Assembly (NCBI GenBank): GCA_947476045.1 | Contig: CANJNZ010000003.1 | Coordinates: 1 to 64,000, forward strand | DNA: 64,000 bases | Origin: Chthoniobacteraceae bacterium | Lineage (GTDB): Bacteria; Verrucomicrobiota; Verrucomicrobiia; Chthoniobacterales; Chthoniobacteraceae | Direction of reading: 5' to 3' | Part shown: piece after piece, positions 35,153 through 43,378 of the stretch | Numbering within the stretch: position 1 is the first letter of the stretch | Layout of the letters: each line of letters starts with the position of its first letter | The notes under the pieces: generated by a model | What the model saw: the letters and a program-made list of their open reading frames with translations, nothing else | The model's database searches: none | What the model was told of the DNA's origin: nothing | Translations under genes and position numbers: made by a program

Positions 35153-35186
35153 TCAAAAAGTGGAGGCGAGGGGAGTTGAACCCCTG
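35153..35186 (-). other. tmRNA/tRNA 3'-end-like sequence, probable attL of the 35-41 kb element
   Basis: On the minus strand: AGGGG, then T-loop TTCAACT, then CCCCT (a fully paired T-stem), then CGCCTCCA as acceptor end. CGCCTCCA is the usual end of tmRNA. No 5' half of a tmRNA or tRNA is nearby (checked by eye on both sides), so this is a duplicated 3' end left by integration. The integrase gene starts 109 bp to the right. Confidence 0.6.
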
Positions 35187-35294
35187 TTTCGCCAGAGGGT
35201 GTCCAAGAGCGTCCAGAGACGTGTTCTTACAGAGTAGAGGACATCAGCGGAATTACGTGGACAATGTCGGAAGGTCTTACTATAGGTATTACCC

Positions 35295-36452
35295 ATGGCA
35301 TTCGTCTGGAAGCACCCAAAATCGAAATTCTGGTTCGCAAGGTTTTATGACCTGCAAGGTAAACGGCGCAACCGAAGCACCCGCATCCTCGCACGTGAAG
35401 CCAAGCGGAAGGAGGCGGAGAAGATCGCTGAATCCTACGAGGAAGCCGCAAACAAGAAGCGCACCGCCCGCCAAGTGCGCGATGTGATCACGGCGCTTCA
35501 TAAGGAAATCACGGGCACCACCCTCCCCTCTCAATCGTTCCGCGCATTCGCTGAATCTTGGTTCACACGGAAGATGCCAGAAGTGAAAACGGGAACGCTC
35601 ACATTCTACCGCGGCGCAGTCGGGAAGTTCACGAAATTTCTCGGCGAGAAAGCCGACGCTGAGCTTACGGAAATCACAAGCGATGACATCGTGCGCTTCC
35701 GCAATCACGAGGCAACGACGCTCGCTCCGAAGACCGTGAATCACGATTTGAAGTGCCTGCGGATGCTTTTCCGTGAAGCACGCCGGGAAAAATTGATCAC
35801 TGATGACCCGTGCGAGTTCGTTGCCGTTACAAAGAAGAGCGCAACGAAGCGACGACGCCCGTTCTCTATTCCGCAATTGCAGGCAGTTCTCGCTTTGGCG
35901 GACGACGAGTGGCGCAGCCTCATCCGTTTTGGGCTCTACACCGGCCAACGTCTTGGCGATCTGGCGATGCTCACTTGGGCAAACGTGGATTTGCAGCGCG
36001 GGGAAATTCGTCTCGTGACCAGAAAGACTGACAAGACCCTCACGCTCCCCATCGCGGAACCATTGCGAAAGCATTTGGAAAATTTGCATACAAGCGATCA
36101 CCCAGATGCGCCGCTCCACTCACGCGCTTACGACATAGTGACGGCACAGGGGAAGACCGGGCATCTTTCCAATCAGTTCGCCGACCTGCTCGCACAAGCC
36201 GGCCTGCGGGAAAAGAAAGCGCATCGCAAAACAAGCAAGGCGGGCGTAGGACGTGGTGTTGGCAGCGGAACGGGTGGTCTGTCCTTCCATTGCATCCGGC
36301 ACACAGCGGTCTCGCTGATGAAAGATGCGGGCATCCCGGAAGCTGCCGTCATGGAACTTGTCGGGCACGACAGCGAACAAATGTCCGCGCACTACACGCA
36401 CGTCGGCCGCGAAGCTCTGGAAAAAGCGGCAGGAGCGTTACCGGAGGTTTAA
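35295..36452 (+). CDS. Tyrosine recombinase (integrase)
   Basis: A 385-residue integrase: N-terminal arm-binding region (AFVWKHPKSKFWFARFYD), SAM-like core-binding domain (about 80-170), then a catalytic domain with Arg219 in TGQRLGDLAML, HxxR in FHCIRHTAVSLM (His332, Arg335), GHDS (His358) and nucleophile Tyr367 in SAHYTHV. All catalytic residues are present, so it is likely active. It would integrate the element into the 3' end of a tmRNA or tRNA gene, a copy of which lies just upstream. Confidence 0.93.
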   Translation: MAFVWKHPKSKFWFARFYDLQGKRRNRSTRILAREAKRKEAEKIAESYEEAANKKRTARQVRDVITALHKEITGTTLPSQSFRAFAESWFTRKMPEVKTGTLTFYRGAVGKFTKFLGEKADAELTEITSDDIVRFRNHEATTLAPKTVNHDLKCLRMLFREARREKLITDDPCEFVAVTKKSATKRRRPFSIPQLQAVLALADDEWRSLIRFGLYTGQRLGDLAMLTWANVDLQRGEIRLVTRKTDKTLTLPIAEPLRKHLENLHTSDHPDAPLHSRAYDIVTAQGKTGHLSNQFADLLAQAGLREKKAHRKTSKAGVGRGVGSGTGGLSFHCIRHTAVSLMKDAGIPEAAVMELVGHDSEQMSAHYTHVGREALEKAAGALPEV

Positions 36453-36456
36453 CGAT

Positions 36457-37314
36457 ATGAACAAGAAAAACGGAAGAACCCCAAACACCAAAGAATTTGA
36501 CAAGCAAGCAGTGTTCAACGTGCTGCGCAACACGGCCCGCCTAGCCACGGAGGGGCACAAAGATGCGCTGACAACTCTGTGGCAAGCCCAGCATGCAATC
36601 TCCCGCCATCTGGCATGCATCGGCGATCAGAACGCACGAACGATTGATCGGGGTCTCCTTACCGAAATTCTCCAGCGCGGTATTCACATGCTTTTGATAC
36701 GCATGTCCAAAAATGACCCAAGCGCCTTGGAGGAACTGCTCGAAATTGCTCAGAGTTGTTGCGAGTGGCTCCAAGAAACAGCAGGCCGAGATGCCGATTT
36801 CGTCGCCAAAATCGCAGAGGGACGCAGTTTTTGGCCTGTGATGCTGGGGCGGAAGCGTTTGTATCACAAGCTTGCAGATGCTTACCTCACTAAAGTCCGC
36901 GCCGGCACAAAAAGCATCCCACCAACCACGCCGAAAACGAACATCGAGGCAAACGATCGATGGACTCGGGTGGCATTAGAACTTCTCGGCGACATCTTTA
37001 CCCACAGGCGCATTCTTTCTCGGGAAAAAGCCCGCACTCGTTCTGATGGCCCCATAACAAGAAAGATTGAGAATGAGATCCTAATCACTGAGACGAAGCA
37101 GTTTTCCGAAGTGCTGAATTTACCGGTCCGGTTTGATAGTAAAACGAAAAGCAAGTATTGGGTGGTAGCGAAGAAGGTGCTCATAGCGCGATGGAAACGC
37201 AATCCGGCAGAAGAAACCGATGCGGTCAAGGCAGCGGGTTCAGGACATGGTGAATCAGATAGAGCCTACGCTATTCGAAGGGTGAGGACTGCCTTTTACG
37301 CCTTGGCTGGATAA
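36457..37314 (+). CDS. Element protein of unknown function
   Basis: The 285-residue product starts five bases after the integrase stop, so the two are probably co-transcribed. It is mostly helical and basic near the C-terminus (SKYWVVAKKVLIARWKRNPA). No motif identifies it; helices such as AVFNVLRNTARLATEGHKDA are generic. The A+T content is a little higher than in the chromosome segments, as for other genes of this element. A structural or recombination-accessory role is only a guess. Confidence 0.65.
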   Translation: MNKKNGRTPNTKEFDKQAVFNVLRNTARLATEGHKDALTTLWQAQHAISRHLACIGDQNARTIDRGLLTEILQRGIHMLLIRMSKNDPSALEELLEIAQSCCEWLQETAGRDADFVAKIAEGRSFWPVMLGRKRLYHKLADAYLTKVRAGTKSIPPTTPKTNIEANDRWTRVALELLGDIFTHRRILSREKARTRSDGPITRKIENEILITETKQFSEVLNLPVRFDSKTKSKYWVVAKKVLIARWKRNPAEETDAVKAAGSGHGESDRAYAIRRVRTAFYALAG

Positions 37315-37351
37315 GCGTTTCTACGGAAGGGATCGTTGCTGTCTCTAGTCC

Positions 37352-37663
37352 GTGCAGCATCCCCGCAAAACGTCCGATAGTGCGCGGGTGAAACCGATTC
37401 AATCCAATAGCGTCAGCGCCGCAAACCATACGGCGAGCCACCAAGCAAAGCAACCCATAAAGCCCGAATGGCTACGCATCCAAGAAGCGGTGCGAGTATT
37501 CGGCATTTCCCGCTCGTCACTCTACGAGATGATCGCTGCGGGTAGTATCAAGAGCACCGTTCTCCGAAAGCGGGGAGCGCTACGCGGCATCCGTATCCTG
37601 TCGTTCGACAGCCTTGCGGAATTCTGCGAACGCGCCGTGAAGACGGAAGGAGCCGGGCTATGA
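37352..37663 (+). CDS. Helix-turn-helix excisionase-like protein
   Basis: A 103-residue protein whose C-terminal 65 residues form a MerR/excisionase-type HTH: LRIQEAVRVFGISRSSLYEM and IRILSFDSLAEFCERAV. The N-terminal 40 residues are disordered and basic. It starts with GTG; a shorter version from a later start is possible. On an integrative element with a tyrosine recombinase, this is probably the recombination directionality factor. The stop overlaps the next gene (ATGA). Confidence 0.75.
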   Translation: MQHPRKTSDSARVKPIQSNSVSAANHTASHQAKQPIKPEWLRIQEAVRVFGISRSSLYEMIAAGSIKSTVLRKRGALRGIRILSFDSLAEFCERAVKTEGAGL

Positions 37664-37869
37664 ACACTCCAAACCCACCAACAAAAACGGAGCAGCGAAG
37701 GCTTCAACTTGCCAGCCTGCAAATCTTAGTCCTCGAGAATCAGATCACGGCTATGAAGCTTGAGGAAGCGGATATTTCCATGGCTCTCCACACCGCATCC
37801 GAACTCTTGCGAGTAAGAATCGAACAGCTCGAAAAAACGAACCTGCTCTCAATGCTGGGGCGCATGTAA
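37660..37869 (+). CDS. Small coiled-coil protein
   Basis: A 69-residue helical protein, LQILVLENQITAMKLEEADI and so on, with heptad-like leucines. Translationally coupled to the HTH gene by a 4-bp overlap. Probably a small regulator or accessory replication protein; no family recognised. Confidence 0.55.
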   Translation: MNTPNPPTKTEQRRLQLASLQILVLENQITAMKLEEADISMALHTASELLRVRIEQLEKTNLLSMLGRM

Positions 37870-37926
37870 CCCATACGCACAAAAGCCGCTCCCGCGCTGA
37901 CCAAGTTTGGGAACGGCATTTGTGAA

Positions 37927-40224
37927 ATGAACATGGAAACCCTATCAACACATACCACCATTGGCAAGGTTGACCTCGACGAAATCAAAGCGCAGTTGCG
38001 GAACCGGGCCGAGGAACTTGCCAGATTCCTCTTTCCCTTGGGTAAGATGTCTAGCAACGATTGGACGATCGGCGACATCAACGGCACCGCATCGCGCAAG
38101 CCGACGGGGATCGGATCGCTGGGCGTATGCGTGCGCGGTGTCAAGGCTGGCGCATGGCGCGACCACGCCAACGGCGAAGGGCAGGGCGAGACGTTGCTCG
38201 ACTTATGGGCACGCCGGCACGGCTACCACGGCACCGAGGGCTGGATAGTGCGGGCCGGCGAAGAGTGCGCGGCATGGCTCGGCGGCACCTTCCAGAAGCG
38301 CGGCAGCAACGGCGCCAATGGATCCCACGCCGCACCGGTAACTCGCCCGGCCGCACCACCGGCGCCGCCTAGGTCGAGGAAAACACCGCCCGCGACGGAG
38401 CTCCCGAGCTACGAGGCCGAATGGAGCGCATCCGTGGAGGCAATGGGCGAAGATGACATGATGAAGCTCGCCGGCGTGCGCGGAATCAATCTCGGTTTCC
38501 TGCAATTTCTGAAAGAGAACCGGCTCCTTGGAGTGACGAAGACCAAACACGGCCCAGCTTACTCGCTCCCTGTGCATGATACAAAAGGCACGGTGATCGC
38601 GGCACATGTCCGAAACCGACTCGTGGACGCCGAGAAAAAGCTCATCACTCCGCCTCTCCCAAAATGGCAGTATCGCTACAACGGCGACAAATCGCCCGGC
38701 ACTCAGCCGCTCATCATCGGTGACGTCGCCAAAGTGAAACAGATATGGGTGTTCGAGAGCCAATGGGACGCTTTCGCCGTGCTCGACAGGCTGAACTTTC
38801 ACAAACGCCCGCTGGAATCATGGCCGGTCGCAATCTTCATCACCCGAGGCGCGAGCAATGGCGCGCTTATCGCCCGAGTGGCGAAGGAGGGAAAATCTTT
38901 CATCCTTTGGCCCCAAAACGACCAGCCCGACGACAGTGGCAAGATCGCAAGCGAGGAATGGGTGAACCGGATCCTTGAGACTTTGGGCTCCCTGCCAGTG
39001 AGAAGAGTGAATACGCCGGCGGAATACGAGGATCCGAACGCATGGCTTAAAGCGCAGCCGGAGGCGACCGCCGAGAAGATTCACGAACTCATCGCCCAAG
39101 CCCAGCCAGCCCGAGCCACAAAGCTCCCGCTCGTGCGGGACATGGCTTTCGCTATCCGCCCCGAGAATCGCACGCCCGAACCGCCGCAGGTGATCGAGGG
39201 ATTACTCCACCGGGGCTCGAAGCTCATCGTCGGCGGCACGAGCAAGGGGCGCAAGTCGTTCAGTTTGCTCGACCTCGCCGTAGCCGTCGCGACGGGCTCG
39301 AAATGGTGGGGCTTTCAGTGTGTTCAAGGGCGCGTGCTTTATCTGAACTTCGAGATACAACAGCCTTTCCTAGAGGGGCGTGTCGCGATCATCGCCGAGC
39401 GCAAGGGCGCCGCCATGATGCCGGGCGGTTTCCTCGCCATGACCCTGCGCGGCATGACCGAGACGGTGGAGAACATCGCCGACGAGCTTATCAAATACAT
39501 CCTCTCACTTGAGCCCTTCGCCCTCATCATTTTCGATCCCATCTACAAGCTCATGGCTGGTCGCGACGAGAACAAGGCCGGCGACGTGACCGCCATCATG
39601 GCCCAGCTTGAGAAGATTGCCGTTCAAACGGGAGCTGCAGTTGCCTTTGGCGCGCATTACTCGAAGGGCAACCAAGCCGGCAAAGAGAGTATTGACCGCA
39701 TCGGCGGCTCCGGTGCCTTCGCCCGCGACCCCGACGCGATCATGACCATGACCGCCCACGAAGAGAGCGAAGACCATTTCACCGTGCAAAGCACTCTGCG
39801 CAACTTCGCCCCGATCGAGCCCTTCGTGCTCGCATGGGAATATCCGCTATTCAGCCGCGACACCACCGGACTCGATCCCGCCGCGCTCAAGATGCCCAAG
39901 AAACCCGGCGAGCGGGCACAGGGCGTGAAGCCAGTGACGGAACGCAAGAATTCAAAACTTACTCCCGCTCTGGAAATGCTACGCACTTGTTACTTAGAGA
40001 TACCGAGGGCGATGCGCTTTGGCGAAATCATGGAGCGCGCAAAACTGCATTGTATGAACGCCCAAGGCAACCCACTCACAAAGCCCACGGCCAAGAGCTA
40101 TTTTTTCTGCCTGAAAGCTAACGACTATCTCAAGAAAGATGAATCTACCGGCAACTGGATCACGACAGCCAAGGGCGACGCCTATCTCGACGGACTCGCC
40201 GAACCGCAGACAGAGGGCAACTAG
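37927..40224 (+). CDS. Primase/helicase-type replication protein with AAA_25 ATPase
   Basis: The 765-residue protein has three parts. The N-terminal 150 residues resemble the primase-associated region of phage-satellite replication proteins (AGAWRDHANGEGQGETLLDL). A Toprim-like segment WVFESQWDAFAVLD lies at about 275. The C-terminal RecA-type ATPase has GGTSKGRKSF (Walker A, about 435-445), LIIFDPIYKLMAG (Walker B) and VAFGAHYSKGNQAGKES, as in AAA_25/RepA hexameric helicases. It would unwind and prime DNA at the iterons found 335 bp downstream. Confidence 0.85.
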   Translation: MNMETLSTHTTIGKVDLDEIKAQLRNRAEELARFLFPLGKMSSNDWTIGDINGTASRKPTGIGSLGVCVRGVKAGAWRDHANGEGQGETLLDLWARRHGYHGTEGWIVRAGEECAAWLGGTFQKRGSNGANGSHAAPVTRPAAPPAPPRSRKTPPATELPSYEAEWSASVEAMGEDDMMKLAGVRGINLGFLQFLKENRLLGVTKTKHGPAYSLPVHDTKGTVIAAHVRNRLVDAEKKLITPPLPKWQYRYNGDKSPGTQPLIIGDVAKVKQIWVFESQWDAFAVLDRLNFHKRPLESWPVAIFITRGASNGALIARVAKEGKSFILWPQNDQPDDSGKIASEEWVNRILETLGSLPVRRVNTPAEYEDPNAWLKAQPEATAEKIHELIAQAQPARATKLPLVRDMAFAIRPENRTPEPPQVIEGLLHRGSKLIVGGTSKGRKSFSLLDLAVAVATGSKWWGFQCVQGRVLYLNFEIQQPFLEGRVAIIAERKGAAMMPGGFLAMTLRGMTETVENIADELIKYILSLEPFALIIFDPIYKLMAGRDENKAGDVTAIMAQLEKIAVQTGAAVAFGAHYSKGNQAGKESIDRIGGSGAFARDPDAIMTMTAHEESEDHFTVQSTLRNFAPIEPFVLAWEYPLFSRDTTGLDPAALKMPKKPGERAQGVKPVTERKNSKLTPALEMLRTCYLEIPRAMRFGEIMERAKLHCMNAQGNPLTKPTAKSYFFCLKANDYLKKDESTGNWITTAKGDAYLDGLAEPQTEGN

Positions 40225-40228
40225 ACCT

Positions 40229-40555
40229 ATGAAAAAACGCAACAAGACCTTCATGCGCGAAACCTTCACACGCAGATCCGCCGCCTATCACGCGCTCGTA
40301 TCCATGCCTCCCCTCTCTCATTGGCCCGACCGGTCCATTCCTTACTCAAATGAAAATTCCGAAGTCATTCAGTTCATCGCAGGCTTCGGCCACGACTTCA
40401 ACGAAGCCTTCAAAATCTTCGTCATTGCACAGCCTCACAACATCAATCTCATCCGCTTCAACAGCGAAACAAAGCTGTGGCAGGGAACCGCAGACATGAC
40501 CAAATTGAAGGCCATTCGCGCCTATGTTCCACATCCAAATTCCAGCCATGAATAG
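40229..40555 (+). CDS. Element protein of unknown function
   Basis: A 108-residue product beginning MKKRNKTFMRETFTRRSAAY, with later IQFIAGFGHDFNEAFKIFVI. No family recognised. It starts five bases after the replication gene and ends just before the iterons. Basic N-terminus and size are compatible with a DNA-binding accessory protein, but this is only a guess. Confidence 0.5.
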   Translation: MKKRNKTFMRETFTRRSAAYHALVSMPPLSHWPDRSIPYSNENSEVIQFIAGFGHDFNEAFKIFVIAQPHNINLIRFNSETKLWQGTADMTKLKAIRAYVPHPNSSHE

Positions 40556-40558
40556 CAC

Positions 40559-40732
40559 TAGGATACGAATTTCAAACCGTATCCTAAAACCGCATCCTAA
40601 CCACCACAGCGTGACGGATTGGGATACGGTTTGCAGGCACTATATACAAAGTATAGTGCCGAAACGTAAACCGTATCCCAATTCACGCCGCGCAAAATTG
40701 ACATCGTATCCCAAACCAAAACCGTATCCCAA
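40559..40732. repeat. Iteron cluster with central palindrome (candidate replication origin)
   Basis: Seven 14-bp copies of AAACCGTATCCYAA lie here: direct at 40574, 40587, 40668, 40701 and 40719, inverted at 40559 and 40619, with few mismatches. Between them is a perfect inverted repeat, GGCACTATA (40636-40644) and TATAGTGCC (40652-40660), with spacer TACAAAG. Iterons next to a replication initiator and helicase gene are the usual form of a plasmid or satellite origin. Confidence 0.75.
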
Positions 40733-41343
40733 TGCCACTTCCGAAAATATCACAAAACGAAACTGAAAAGATGCACGCTGTTCCACGGCATGGCGCAAGC
40801 GGGGAAGCTCCCGTTATCGGAATCCCCATATCGTTAGGGGATGAGAAAGCGAATGTCGAAAAACCTCGCGCGCAGGCGTGCACGGATGGGGGTGTCGCAG
40901 AGCCTGGGCAAATCATCCCGAAGAACGTGAAAGCCGAAGCTCTGACCGCGCTCCACGAGGCACTGAAGGCCGACAAGGCGCTTTGGTCGAAGGAACTCGG
41001 GAAATACTACACCGAGCCCGATCACGCCACGCGATTGCGCGCCGCCGAGCTCGTGCTTGCCTACGCCGAGGGCCGACCCGTCGAGCGGAAGCTCACGCTC
41101 ACCGGGAGCGCAGGCGGCGGATTCGACGAGCGGATCGCCCAGCTTTGCGCCACGCCCGAGGGACTGCGAATCGCGATCTCGCTGGGAATTGTCGCCGAGG
41201 AATCAAACGACATTCGCAAAGATGCGAATGGCCAGAAAGCGAAGAGCGAGAAGGTATTGCAGAGTCTCAATAAGCCCGAAAAGGATCAAGGTGCGGTTTC
41301 GCAGAAACGAGAAATTCACAAAGCGAAGAGCGTCAGCGAATAG
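40732..41343 (+). CDS. Element protein, possibly terminase-small-subunit-like
   Basis: 203 residues if begun at 40732, which overlaps the last iteron; an ATG at 40771 is also reasonable. The middle part LHEALKADKALWSKELGKYY and TEPDHATRLRAAELVLAYAE, followed by GRP, resembles the helical N-terminal region of phage terminase small subunits. The C-terminal third is basic and lysine-rich (RKDANGQKAKSEKVLQSLNK). It could bind DNA for packaging or partition. The family call is tentative. Confidence 0.55.
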   Translation: MPLPKISQNETEKMHAVPRHGASGEAPVIGIPISLGDEKANVEKPRAQACTDGGVAEPGQIIPKNVKAEALTALHEALKADKALWSKELGKYYTEPDHATRLRAAELVLAYAEGRPVERKLTLTGSAGGGFDERIAQLCATPEGLRIAISLGIVAEESNDIRKDANGQKAKSEKVLQSLNKPEKDQGAVSQKREIHKAKSVSE

Positions 41344-41690
41344 CGTCATAACATCATACAGTGAATCATCATGCAAAATAGGAATCGAAAACCAACGGTG
41401 ACCAGCGACCGCAAGCGGGCCAGGAACGCCTAATCGAACCCGCCGCCGGCGCCGGGAATTTCCTCACCGACGCGCTACGCGCCAAAAAACGGGGCAAAAG
41501 ACGCGCCTTGGCTATCTGGGGCATTACCCGCACCCCTCCGCGAGCCGCTAGACGGCAAAGCGTTCGCCGTTAGCTGCACTCAGGAAATATTTAAGCGCCT
41601 ACGCCATACATTTTCAAGAAAATCAGACGGAGCCGAAGAATTATCCAGCCGGTGGAGCCGAGCATGTCGTTTTTAGTTTTTCGTGTGCCC
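41344..41690. other. Gene-free stretch with a methylase-like fragment
   Basis: No complete gene is seen. Near 41430-41500 the plus strand encodes IEPAAGAGNFLTDALR, which resembles motif I of a DNA methylase, but it has no start or continuation. It may be a scrap of a lost gene. The right end of the element could be near here; I did not find a second attachment sequence. Confidence 0.3.
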
Positions 41691-42281
41691 CTACCCCTGC
41701 CTTGCCGCCTTCCCGTTCGCGTCCAGAAATGTGACGTGCCCGCCAGCGGACAGTGCCAAAGCCTCGCCAAGTTCCGCGTTCACCAACTGCCAGTCGCAAA
41801 GAACGAAGACATGATCCGCCTTCGATTGCGCACCAGCCAGCACCGCGCCGAATTGCGCAGCTTGCGGAGTTAGAAAAACACGGATGGGAGCCTCGACGAT
41901 GCGTGCAGAAGTCGCGGTAAGTATCGGAAAATTCTCCTCCCACATACAGCCCTCGAATACATTGCGCGGCAAAACATTCGAGGCTGCAAACAGCACGCTC
42001 ATCAATAAGGCTGAAGGCTTAAATTGGCGTGCCATCAAGACCACTGGATAGCCGCGCTGCACCGACATTTCCCAGACCACTTTGAAAAGGCTATCCGTCA
42101 GTTTTCGGTTCGCCCTGCCGTGAAGCTGCTCGACCACATTGTAGCCTTGCCTCGCAGAGGCACCTTGTTGCCATGATGGAACCAGCTTCGGGTCAGATGC
42201 CTCGTAAATTTTCATAAAGAGTTTGATTGCGTCTAAGACGCATTTCTTGGTCGAAACTTTTCTGTTCGTTGAATCGGACAT
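41691..42281 (-). CDS. Protein of unknown function, last gene of the nine-gene operon
   Basis: A 196-residue protein that begins MSDSTNRKVSTKKCVLDAI and includes SWQQGASARQGYNVVEQLHG and VVWEMSVQRGYPVVLMARQF. The C-terminal part (VFVLCDWQLVNAELGEAL, GGHVTFLDANGKAARQG) has strand-helix alternation. No family recognised. It follows the metalloprotease gene on the same strand. A substrate or regulator of the protease is possible but unproven. Confidence 0.55.
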   Translation of the reverse strand: MSDSTNRKVSTKKCVLDAIKLFMKIYEASDPKLVPSWQQGASARQGYNVVEQLHGRANRKLTDSLFKVVWEMSVQRGYPVVLMARQFKPSALLMSVLFAASNVLPRNVFEGCMWEENFPILTATSARIVEAPIRVFLTPQAAQFGAVLAGAQSKADHVFVLCDWQLVNAELGEALALSAGGHVTFLDANGKAARQG

Positions 42282-42389
42282 GATTTTACATTCAGGCTTT
42301 TCAGTTCCAGTGAGTCACGCCGCCATATTCGCCGAGATATTTTTCCATGTCGTATTGGGGATTCGTCTGTAGGAGCGTGTCGAAATCGC

Positions 42390-42956
42390 TTACCACCGCC
42401 GCATGCCGCACGATATGGCATCTGACAAAAGGCGGATGAACTTCCATTTGCGCACGATTGGTCTGGTGGCGTGCCATTCGGGGAGTCTTCCTCTATGGCG
42501 GATGTAGAGCATGAATGTCTCAGCAAAATCTTCGCCAGGCGCTGTTGCTGCATATTCGCTGACGTGGTGTTCGGGGTCGTATTCCCATTCAAAATCCCAG
42601 TGATGACCTGCACCGAATGAATCGGAAAAGAAGGCGGATCTGAACAGGCCGCGGTGAGTGTCAGCTATAGCATGGGCAAACTCATGCCGCAGAACATCAC
42701 GCAGCGATGTGTAGCCACCCCTCCAGATGTGGGACAGACGCGCAAGCGACACCCGCGGAATGCTGATGTCGCCCGAACCACCAAAGGAGTGCCAACCGTA
42801 AGCAACTCCGAGTGGAACCAGACGAGTATTCACCGCATGAACATGCGCATCATAAAAGCCGTGTGCGTCGAGTTCGCACGTGACGGCATAGTTCCCCCGA
42901 TCCAGTTGGCTCTGATTCACAATACGCATTCTTTTGTTCAGTATAGCTCCGATCAT
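42390..42956 (-). CDS. Zinc metalloprotease (HExxH)
   Basis: 188 residues with the zinc site LRHEFAHAIADTHRG and a likely third ligand in GEDFAETFMLYIRHRG (E-x-x-A-E type), as in gluzincin-like peptidases. No signal peptide is evident, so the substrate would be cytoplasmic. The frame ends at 42390, but another frame from about 42430 to 42301 encodes FDTLLQTNPQYDMEKYLGEY followed by GGVTHWN, plausible as the true C-terminus, so a frameshift near 42400 is possible. The start overlaps the coiled-coil gene in ATGA. Confidence 0.75.
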   Translation of the reverse strand: MIGAILNKRMRIVNQSQLDRGNYAVTCELDAHGFYDAHVHAVNTRLVPLGVAYGWHSFGGSGDISIPRVSLARLSHIWRGGYTSLRDVLRHEFAHAIADTHRGLFRSAFFSDSFGAGHHWDFEWEYDPEHHVSEYAATAPGEDFAETFMLYIRHRGRLPEWHATRPIVRKWKFIRLLSDAISCGMRRW

Positions 42957-43378
42957 ATCTCAAGAATCTCTCCGCTCGCCCGGGAGTTTCGGAATGCTTC
43001 AAAATCCTTGAGCGGACTGTCTTTTATGATCCCGAGGATTCCCGTGAGTGCGATGTCCATCGCCTTGTCGCTTTTCTCCTGGACGCCCCGATGCAGCACC
43101 TCGAAGAAACCGCACAAGGCATCCCTGCGTTCGGCGAAGCGCAGCTTGAAATACTCAAGAATAGTGTCTCGTTCGGCTTCGATGGTCCGGACAGCTATGT
43201 CCCGTTGCGCGATGATTTGCTCTCGCTCTGTCCTTTGCTCTTCCTCCACTTTTTTGAAGGTGAAATACTCTTGGACCACTGCGAGCGGATTCAAACTTCG
43301 CACGAAAATTCCGCCGCCTGTCAACACGCGCCCGGAAGTTTTAGTGCCGCCTTTTTGGATGAGGTTTTCCATGCTCAA
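42953..43378 (-). CDS. Coiled-coil protein
   Basis: A 141-residue protein. The N-terminus LIQKGGTKTSGRVLTGGG is glycine-rich. Then a long charged helix (VEEEQRTEREQIIAQRDIAV and onward) is a likely coiled coil, and helices follow to the end. It overlaps the genes on both sides by 4 bp. With the glycine-zipper membrane protein upstream it could form a complex at the membrane. No named family. Confidence 0.6.
   Translation of the reverse strand: MSMENLIQKGGTKTSGRVLTGGGIFVRSLNPLAVVQEYFTFKKVEEEQRTEREQIIAQRDIAVRTIEAERDTILEYFKLRFAERRDALCGFFEVLHRGVQEKSDKAMDIALTGILGIIKDSPLKDFEAFRNSRASGEILEI

Noticed and set aside
35153..35260. A complete tmRNA or tRNA gene
   Set aside because: Only the T-arm and acceptor 3' strand can be found; no matching 5' strand, D-arm or tag sequence is nearby.
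40559..40732. CRISPR-like repeats
   Set aside because: The 14-bp copies occur in both orientations with irregular spacing, as iterons do.
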